Part shown: positions 45,301 through 64,000 of the stretch, piece after piece
Position numbering within the stretch: position 1 is the first letter of the stretch
Layout of the letters: each line of letters starts with the position of its first letter
DNA from: Anthopleura xanthogrammica
Taxonomy: Eukaryota > Cnidaria > Anthozoa > Actiniaria > Actiniidae
Direction of reading: 5' to 3'
Length of the DNA stretch: 64,000 nt
NCBI GenBank assembly: GCA_964019055.1
Contig: OZ025224.1
Location: 6,323,194 to 6,387,193, forward strand
Made by a program: the position numbers and the translations under genes
Notes under the pieces: generated by a model
What the model was told of the DNA's origin: nothing
Seen by the model: only the letters and a program-made list of their open reading frames with translations
Databases searched by the model: none

Positions 45301-46736
45301 TAAAAGTTATTCATACGTTTTCAAATGTTGAATAACTCCAATTTGATCTATGAATTAACCGTGTTGGAATAATTAACTTTCGAAAGGCAAGTATTACAGC
45401 GCTTTCCAATCAAACGCTCAAATCTTACAATTAACTGTCGCGACGACGTTGGTTTTGTGGATGTCAGTCAAGGTGTCTCCACAACAATACTCGTGGCACG
45501 TGCCTTGACAACTTAGTGTTTTCCGACAATATCATGGAAACCCTTTCAGCTGAGTTGACCTTCAGAACAAACTCAAGGTCAACCAATCAGAATTGAGGAT
45601 TCGACATCGTATTTTGATTAGGATTTCCCATTATTCTGAGAAAAGAATTTATGAAATACGAGTTTTTCCTTTTTTAAATTAATTGTAAACGTATAGTCGA
45701 ACTCATGGTGGAATTATATTTCAATCAACAAGAAAAGTCTACATTGTATACTCGGAAAATGCTCGAAAAATGCTAACCAAAAATAGTGACCCATAATTCC
45801 TTTCGGGAAAGGCGATCAACCCAGCTGGTTGATTGACTTCCATCAAAACCTTATTTTGTCGCGACGGGGTTTCGCGAATGTGATTGGGAATCGCTCTAAT
45901 ATGAGTAACTAGTATAATATAGTTGTTATAACTATAATCGAGAAAGCTTTTTGGCAGCTTTATCGAGATCGTTTCAACGGTAATTCTTTAATAAAAACCT
46001 ATTAGTAATAGCCTAACAGTTGGAGATAAATTCCTAGTCTCATCTAGACAATATATTCTTTGAAGTAGAAACATTTTAAGCCTTAAACCCTCGGCTAAAT
46101 GAAACTTCTCCTGTACATGTACTTCTTTTTTTTTAAAAGTTATTTGCAATCTGATTGGCTGATCGTTTTTCCTCAGATCATCTGGTAAACAGTAACAAAT
46201 ATCAGGCGCATAATAAACATTAAACCCTCACAACACATATAATTGAATTTTTGGGTCACAGCATTATTTCTTTTTTGGACTCCGTAACGTTAAAAAGTCA
46301 AAAAAATCGGGCCGCTATTAACACCTAATTCATAAAATGAATTCATAAAATGAATCCACACCCACACCCACTAATAAATTAAACTTTGCCTTAAACTGAT
46401 TCCGAAGTCGCTGTTCTAAAACACGGTTGATCATAAAATCAGGTACAGAGCATGACAAGCACGAATTATGCATAGAAAGGGTCTTACTTACAAATGCGAT
46501 ACGTTAGTTGTCTCATCTTCCATTAGAACATAGAGCTGGCAGATTCTCTGAATTCTACAAGCCATCTTCGAGGTACCGTTTTCTTCATTAACTTGACAAA
46601 AGGTATCATTAATCTTGTTAATCAAACACTCACTAGATACGTTATTCGGTTGAACCTGGTCCAGACGTGTTCCTACAAACAGGTCGGCGACAAATAATAA
46701 AATCAAGAAGTCCAAAAATCTCGATTTTGCAAACAT
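42384..46736 (-). CDS. Leucine-rich-repeat GPCR (LGR-type, relaxin/glycoprotein-hormone receptor class)
   Basis: Four exons on the minus strand: 46492-46736, 44316-44387, 44163-44234 and 42384-43764, all joined in phase 2; 1770 bases, 589 residues. Exon 1 has a signal peptide (FLDFLILLFVADLFVG) and a cysteine-containing N-cap (CRIQRICQLYVL). Exons 2 and 3 are each exactly 72 bp and encode one LRR (LDLSSNQIRYVPEGAFSLY; LSLAYNEIRVLSYEAFSYL), the classic one-repeat-per-exon structure of LGR genes. Exon 4 continues with a third LRR (LNLTMNPLQTFNGTLTGLF), a cysteine hinge (WSAECNFCSF), and seven membrane helices (about 262-543) with LTLERYL (E/DRY) and NSCLNPLLYAF (NPxxY). It would be a cell-surface receptor coupling to G proteins. 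Its ligand is unknown. The ectodomain is short for the class. The neighbouring insulin-like gene is noteworthy. Confidence 0.88.
43800..43925. repeat. (TTTC)n tract in the LGR intron
   Basis: Interrupted CTTT/TTTC units in the intron between the last two LGR exons (43765-44162). Confidence 0.8.
44429..44562. repeat. Palindromic element, family member 2
   Basis: TTGCAGCACGTCGGAATGCA and AATTGGAGGGCAAAACAATA are mirrored by CTCCAAATTGAG and CCGACGTGCTGCAA. It is nearly one perfect hairpin. Related copies are at 45075-45212 and inside 10170-10300. It lies in intron 1 of the LGR gene. Confidence 0.7.
45075..45212. repeat. Palindromic element, family member 3
   Basis: It shares GGAGAACAAAAC, TTCAAAATCCTGAGAA and TTTGTTCTCCAAATTGAGTT with member 2 and ends in the same CAAGGGGTCTATTA. 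It is more diverged on the left arm and also lies in intron 1 of the LGR gene. Confidence 0.6.
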
Positions 46737-46959
46737 GATTTCTTTTAATTTCGTCGTCTCTGGTTCTCAGGCAGTCTATATGGTATAGCTCCTTTACTTG
46801 ATATTATACTTTTTGATCCCATCCTTAAAATTGAACAAGCAGATGGTTCTCTTCCAAAGTGCAACACTCAAGTTATATTATTTCTTTTTCACTCAAAGAT
46901 TGGCTCATCGATCTTGAGAGTGAGATTTCATTGTTACCGGTTTGAATGGTAACTGAATG

Positions 46960-47350
46960 ATTTTCATTCAAAGAGGCAAAGCGCTGTTAAATTAAAGTAA
47001 AAAAAAAAAGCCATCCTTTGGAGATTTCACATTTTCTGATGACATTTCTATTTTATGAACTTTTCTATTGCATTAGTACCAGTGAAAACAGCCCGGATCT
47101 CTAATCTTATCAATTGATTAAGTATAACTGAATGGGCTCCATTCAACAGAGAAAAATTGCTGTCAAATTAAGAAGCCACCCTCTGGGATCGCACACCTTC
47201 CAAAGAGATTTCCATTACATGAACTCTAAACTTATTTTAATTAGGCTTCTTTAAACATATCGCTGTCAAATTAATCATATATTTGAAGCCACCCTCTTAG
47301 GATTGCATATATGGTAACGTTTATATTTCATAAACTTCAACCTAAAGCGT
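46960..47350. repeat. Three diverged repeats upstream of the LGR gene
   Basis: A module with GCTGTTAAATTA/GCTGTCAAATTA, then AAGCCA(T/C)CC, then TTTC(C)ATT or TTTATTTCAT and ATGAACTTT/TAAACTT occurs near 46983, 47160 and 47265. The spacing is irregular. It lies 5' of the minus-strand LGR start, where a promoter would be expected. Confidence 0.4.
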
Positions 47351-47605
47351 ATGACTTGCAAAAAAAAAATGGATTTATGGAGCTAATTAAGGTAAAAGGA
47401 TAAAAATCGTTTCTTTTCTTTTTTCGTTTTATTTTCATTCTTGTAAATTAGCTCTGAAAATCAAAACGGGGAGGGTTTTTTTTTTCTCTCTTTTCCCACG
47501 GTCCAGATATCTGTTCATGATCCCGCATCAGTTTTATCAGGTTGTATGTGATATTCCCTTCCCAATTCAAAATGTAGAGTTTGTAAAACAGTTAACTAAA
47601 GACAT

Positions 47606-47692
47606 TCTTCTTCTTCTTCTTCTTCTTCTTCTTCTTCTTCTTCTTCTTCTTCTTCTTCTTCTTCTTCTTCTTCTTCTTCTTCTTCTTCTTCT
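47606..47692. repeat. (TTC)n microsatellite, about 29 units
   Basis: Nearly pure TTC repeats. The leucine-rich frame here is an artefact. Confidence 0.95.
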
Positions 47693-48079
47693 TCATCTTG
47701 TTCAAAAAGCCGAAGAAGTAAAAAAGTAAATTTTTGCCTCATGGTTCAATACATTAAACTTCTTGATATTCTGAATGTGGGAAAATAGGCTCAGAATCAC
47801 TGATAATCAGTGTTTTACAGATAAAAGCAGGTATAGTGTATATTTGAAGAAGGTTTAATCTTTAATGACACCTTTTGACTGGTTACTTCCCAAACCGCAA
47901 TGTATTATGGGCATTGTGAAAGTGGAAAACACGTTAAAAACTCTTCGGTTGACCCACAGGTAGCCCAAACGTAGAGTTAGTGGGCTGTGACGTCATTAGC
48001 TTCAGTGAATGTTCTATTTAAATTTGAAATGGTTTGAAAATATGCTTTCAGAAAGACAGATAACCCCAGAAATTAATTC

Positions 48080-48315
48080 TCCGATAAATTTCCTTTCATC
48101 TGATGCATTATAGAGAATTTTGAAGTTCGAAAAGCAAACCGTGTATATGCGCGGAATTTCACACAGACAAAAATCACGAAAATATATATTCGGCGAAAAA
48201 TACAAAACACACACATAGTGAGAAGGGGACAGGCCAAATGTTACCGGAAATGAGACTGGACTTTCAGTCGCATCGTGCATCAAATGAAAGGAAATTTATA
48301 GGAGAATCGATTTCT
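48080..48315. repeat. Dispersed repeat, copy B (partner at 6040-6310)
   Basis: The ATATGCGCGGAATTTCACAC, CGGCGAAAAATAC and CAGGCCAAATGTTACCGG segments are the reverse complement of copy A. The next piece, ATGAAAGGAAATTTATAGGA, is in the same orientation as copy A. Confidence 0.6.
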
Positions 48316-49500
48316 GGGGTATAAGGTCAGGTTTAGACGTCGAAGTTCAGACACGTGTTCATTCTTTCCGTTATATTGTATTTGTATTGTATTTTACATC
48401 ATTTTATCCCTCATACAGTAAAAATCCGCATAAAAGAACCAGTGGATTAGGAACCACCAGGCTGAAATTTACCACCCAATATACTGACAAGAACCACTTC
48501 AGTCTGACAATTAAATGGCACGGGTACTTATATGAGAAGTATGAAGCATTACAATCATGTACAAAGCATGTTCCAAGGGTCATTGGAAATATTGGTAATA
48601 TATTGAATGTTAATGTAAGACATTTCAGGGTCTTATATAACTCACTAATTAAAAAATCATTAAATAACCCCCTTTTGATATTCTGGTTGAGTGATTACGC
48701 ACAAAGCAATGGACTACTTCGACGATGCGGCGGCCATCTCGAATCTGAATTAATAAAAAGAGCTTACTTTTTACGAGATGCCGGGGGTATACGTAGGATC
48801 TGAAGGAAAAAAAATCCTGGGTTTCTCTAGCCCTTTCATGCTGATTAAGTGACAAGCATTTCATTTTTCTACGTAGTATCAGTCATTATTTTCACATCTT
48901 GAATCGCAATGCATTATGGGGCGTCCAGAGGTAAAAGAAAAAAAAATGTCGGATAAAATAGAAAGCTTCGTTTATTTGTCTTTCTTTCATGTCCATCTTC
49001 TTAATTCACTTCTTGTCAAGTTGTCTAGGGGAGAAACGTTAATTTTAATCGACGCCATAAGTGTAACAAAGATTTTTATATTTGCCCCCTACCAAAATGG
49101 CCACCGTATCGTCGAAGTAGTCCATTCAAGAGGAGGTTTCGGGGAAACAAAAGAATATATTAGGATTACTCCCTTGTTTTCGCGGAGCCTCGAGACTGTA
49201 ATGGGGAAAGTTTTAGAGCTATTTGGAAATAAGGGGAAAATCATATTTTGATGGCGGTTCACCTCACATTATCCGAGTAATTGAGACTCCTGTTGATTAG
49301 TAATGATTTGTCAACAGACAATCTATTCTGAAACGTGCCCAGCCAATAACAACTCGATCACAATGACTTGTTTATTGGTTGGTCATTTAACCTAGTCAAT
49401 GTTTGCTTCATGACAAGTACTTTCTAGTCTTCATCTAAATGAAGGAGGGCTTTCGTAGATAACAGCTGCAAACCATAGTACTTTTCCAGCAAAAAACAGT
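48316..49500. other. Intergenic repeats, no gene recognised
   Basis: Short motifs such as GACGATGCGG...GGCCATCTCG (48721) and GTAACAAAGATTT...CCAAAATGG (49067) recur, with changes, at 16395-16445 on the opposite strand. The frames here are short and unlike any family I know. Confidence 0.4.
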
Positions 49501-49739
49501 TTTAGTTTTGTACAGGTTTGAACATGCGTACTGGGAAAAGTAACACTGTTTGTTTGGTAAACAGATTGTTTGCTAGCCGTTTTCTGAGCCTTCATTTAGG
49601 GTTATGTTATTTGGAACTACAAAGTATTGTTATTGTGAAATATTCTTTACTAGTTCAGCTAGCGAATTCTATCGCCGTCTTGCGGGTAAGTGCTCTTATT
49701 TTTGCACTAAGTAAATAGCTACCCTCAAGCCTTACGTCA

Positions 49740-49936
49740 TTTGCTGCATGACTAGTTGTGCCCAGTTTGACTTGGCACAAACCGGTTATGTGACGTAGCC
49801 CCTAGCTGTTGGCATAAATACGAGTTTGCTAGTTGCTACTAGTCAGTCGAGTCAGAGTGAAGAGAACAGTAGAGAGTGAAGTCAAGAGCAGAATAAAGAT
49901 CAGTAAAACACCAGAAAGCATCCATATTCTGTGTCA
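49740..49936 (+). repeat. Possible solo-LTR fragment
   Basis: TGGCATAAATACGAG (TATA-like), then GTCAGTCGAGTCAGAGTGAA with purine-rich repeats, then CAGAATAAAGATC (polyA-like) and an end in GTGTCA, resemble the promoter-R-U5 part of a Ty3/gypsy-type LTR. I could not define the 5' boundary or a target-site duplication. Confidence 0.3.
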
Positions 49937-49984
49937 CTGAAGAACGAGCTAGTCCCACCAGAGAAAACCTTTGTGACAAGACTC

Positions 49985-50140
49985 AGTTTTGGTTTGTCTG
50001 TTGAGTTTTGGCCTATTAAGTATAGTAACTGTGCGCTTCGCTATTCATGTCAAATGAACGTAACTCTATGTCCACTGCGTGTCAAAGGAATTTTTCCCTT
50101 TTTGTGTGACGTAAGGGAAAACAGTTTTTAAGTTTTCGTT
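49985..50140. repeat. Direct repeat, copy 1 (copy 2 at 50795-50940)
   Basis: GTTTTGGCCTATTA, TTCATGTCAA, CTATGTCCACT(G/T)CGTGTCA and the GTGACGTA/TCAGGGAAAACAG end are shared with 50795-50940 in the same order and orientation. The two copies are about 800 bp apart, upstream of the kinase gene. Confidence 0.7.
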
Positions 50141-50794
50141 TTAAGGTTACTAAAGACCTTCAGGGGTATATTTCGTTTAAAACTCTCTCTACGCAACACT
50201 TTCAACAGAACCCTATAAAACTATATATCGTTTTAAAGCTCATATGATAAAGATTACGACAAACATATTTTTTGAGAGCAATTTATTAATTTGAAACGAT
50301 GCCGGGGCCTTAAATACGAAACGGGTACGTTCCGTAGATGTGAATTAATGGACATGGCGTTAGCGCGTATATCCAAAAAAACTTCACTAGGTAAATAAGC
50401 GAAAGATAAACTACAAAATGAAGTGAGCGTTTTTTGATTTTTTGGTTTGTTAAAAAGATATTAAATATTTAAGTTGCACTGTCGAAAAATTTTCATGTCA
50501 GCTGACGTTTTACCGCTTAAAAGACGAAATAATCAAAATATAAAATATCGCTCACATGTTTTTGTTTATCCATACTTATTCATGCTTTTTTGCTAAATTT
50601 TATTGAAATGGAACAAAACTATATACCCTATTAATTCATTTAAAGATAGGGAATTGTCATAAAATCGATCATGGAGGGGTCGCGGTAAAAGGAGGAAGCT
50701 GAAACGGCGGAAGCGGAAAGCGGCAAGCGGAAAGCAGAAAGTGAAAAGCGGAAATTCAATACTTTTCATTATACTCCAATTGTTTTCCTGGAAC

Positions 50795-50940
50795 CTCGAG
50801 TTTTGGCCTATTATTAGTGAGTGTGCGTTTCGCTTTTCATGTCAAGTGATCTTGAATCTATGTCCACTTCGTGTCAAAGGAATTTTCCCTTTTTATGTGA
50901 CGTCAGGGAAAACAGTTGTTAAGTTTTCGTTTTAACTAGT
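50795..50940. repeat. Direct repeat, copy 2
   Basis: Same module as 49985-50140 with about 10-15% differences by eye. It includes a full TGACGTCA octamer (CRE-like) that is TGACGTAA in copy 1. Confidence 0.7.
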
Positions 50941-51346
50941 TTATAATATTTAGCATATTTTTATCAAAAGGTGCATGGTCATCTCTGTATTCTAATAGCC
51001 TTTGTTTGTTTTAATAATTAAAATATTTAATGCAGCTAGAAAATACTATTTAGACTATATTACTGCGAAAAGAGGGAAACAAATACCTGGGCTTCCTGTG
51101 GCAAAATGATGACGTTATTCTCAACCCAAGTACATACCTGGAACTCAAGGAAGTGGAAAAGACAGGACCCATTCTACTGTTCAGGTCGTTTATTCATGCA
51201 AACGAATCATCCAGACAGGTTCATATGAATTTATGTATTAGGAATTGAATTTATTAGCCACGACTCAAAGTTTAAATTTGAATTATATCCTATAGACGTC
51301 ACGACAGAGCGAATATCGTGAAAGTGAATCGTCAGTAAACAACAAA

Positions 51347-63361
<12,015 letters not shown>

Positions 63362-64000
63362 CTATAATGTTGATTTTATCCAATCGGGACCCTAGCGAAA
63401 ATGGATGCCATGTTTATTCAATTTCAATTTACACACTAAATATTACATGTCAAGTTACAAATTGATAGATGAATTAATAGACTATTAGTAACATAAATAT
63501 ACGAAAGAATATACAAGAGCGGTGCTACACAGTAGTGTGTGTGTGGTGACCAAAGGAGTATAAACTTTCGAGTTCGTCACCACCTATATTTGATCACCAT
63601 ATGATGAGGCCAGTTATTATTTCGTAAATTAATTAATTGAGATGCATTATAATACTAAAGTATATTTAATGTTATTGGACTATATACATGCAATAATGTT
63701 TTATAATTATTCTTATTATACATTTTACTCACTATCTCGCTTCTGATTGGCCGAGAGCCCTCAGCCAATCTCTGATATCATGTGAACTCGACATGCTAAA
63801 TGTATTATCTGATAATACATTTATCATGTTGAGTTTAAAGGTCACAATTGTGAAAATGGAAATATGTTGGCTATTTTTTCGAAGCAGAATTAAATCTTTA
63901 TTCGTAGTTTACGAAATGTATATATTATTGAATTCGGTTTTCGCATGATATCGTAAATATCTATATCAAGACCTCGGCCGTTTTATCCGCCTCAGCCTAC
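63362..64000. other. 3' flank of the kinase gene
   Basis: AT-rich 3' UTR and intergenic DNA. A palindrome around AAATGTATTATCTGATAATACATTTA is at 63797-63825, inside a larger inverted pair (GAACTCGACATG / CATGTTGAGTTT). I see no further gene. Confidence 0.45.

Noticed and set aside
48387..48803. 138-codon plus-strand frame
   Set aside because: It overlaps anonymous dispersed repeats (the GACGATGCGGCGGCC motif recurs elsewhere) and shows no domain.

Overview
The window looks like nuclear DNA of an animal, most likely a hexacorallian cnidarian such as a stony coral or sea anemone. This is inference from content: AT-rich DNA, genes split into short exons with GT-AG introns, a PAN/apple plus F5/8C secreted protein, an LGR-type receptor with a short ectodomain, a tRNA-derived SINE, Penelope-like, BEL and non-LTR retroelements, and dense fold-back MITEs. 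There are no bacterial operons, no CRISPR array and no tRNA or rRNA gene that I can support.

Layout, left to right. 173-1121: dead 3' end of a non-LTR retrotransposon. 1351-4307 (+): last two exons of a pentraxin-domain protein, with a MITE in the intron. 6.5-10.8 kb: a 21-bp minisatellite, a Penelope-like remnant split by a TTAA MITE, LINE scraps and a tRNA-derived SINE. 12.2-13.6 kb: two LINE 3' fragments in opposite orientation. 13.9-14.8 kb: a very long TTCA microsatellite. 14880-18583 (-): PAN/apple exon joined to an F5/8C exon, with back-to-back fold-back MITEs in the intron. 19.6-20.2 kb: 92-bp satellite. 20.5-21.1 kb (-): broken Tc1/IS630-like transposase. 21409-22497 (+): DM-domain (DMRT-like) exon and a damaged CUE/DMA-like downstream piece. 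22.5-28.9 kb: palindromic elements, microsatellites and a minisatellite.

The main discovery is at 29558-38919 (+). It is a two-exon insulin-like peptide gene with all six cysteines at canonical spacing, dibasic processing sites and a phase-1 intron in the C-peptide. A complete, intact-looking BEL/Pao LTR retrotransposon (32058-38881, antisense) sits inside the A-chain codons. It is flanked by a perfect 5-bp duplication (AAGGT) and its two 392-bp LTRs differ at one position, so the insertion is recent. Leaving out the element and one AAGGT copy gives a continuous 112-residue precursor frame; this haplotype instead encodes an A chain that lacks its last cysteine.

About 3.5 kb further on, 42384-46736 (-) holds a four-exon leucine-rich-repeat GPCR (LGR class, the class that includes relaxin and glycoprotein-hormone receptors). 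A hormone of the insulin/relaxin superfamily and an LGR receptor are therefore neighbours, with convergent orientation.

The right end (51347-63361, +) is a 12-exon ACK/TNK-family tyrosine kinase: kinase, SH3, degenerate CRIB-like segment, proline-rich region and C-terminal UBA. Its exons join to 921 codons with consistent phases. It is unusual in having HFD instead of HRD in the catalytic loop and no tyrosine in the activation segment. Its introns carry long microsatellites (GGGTT, TCTG, CATTAT), a perfect 60-bp tandem array and a SINE.
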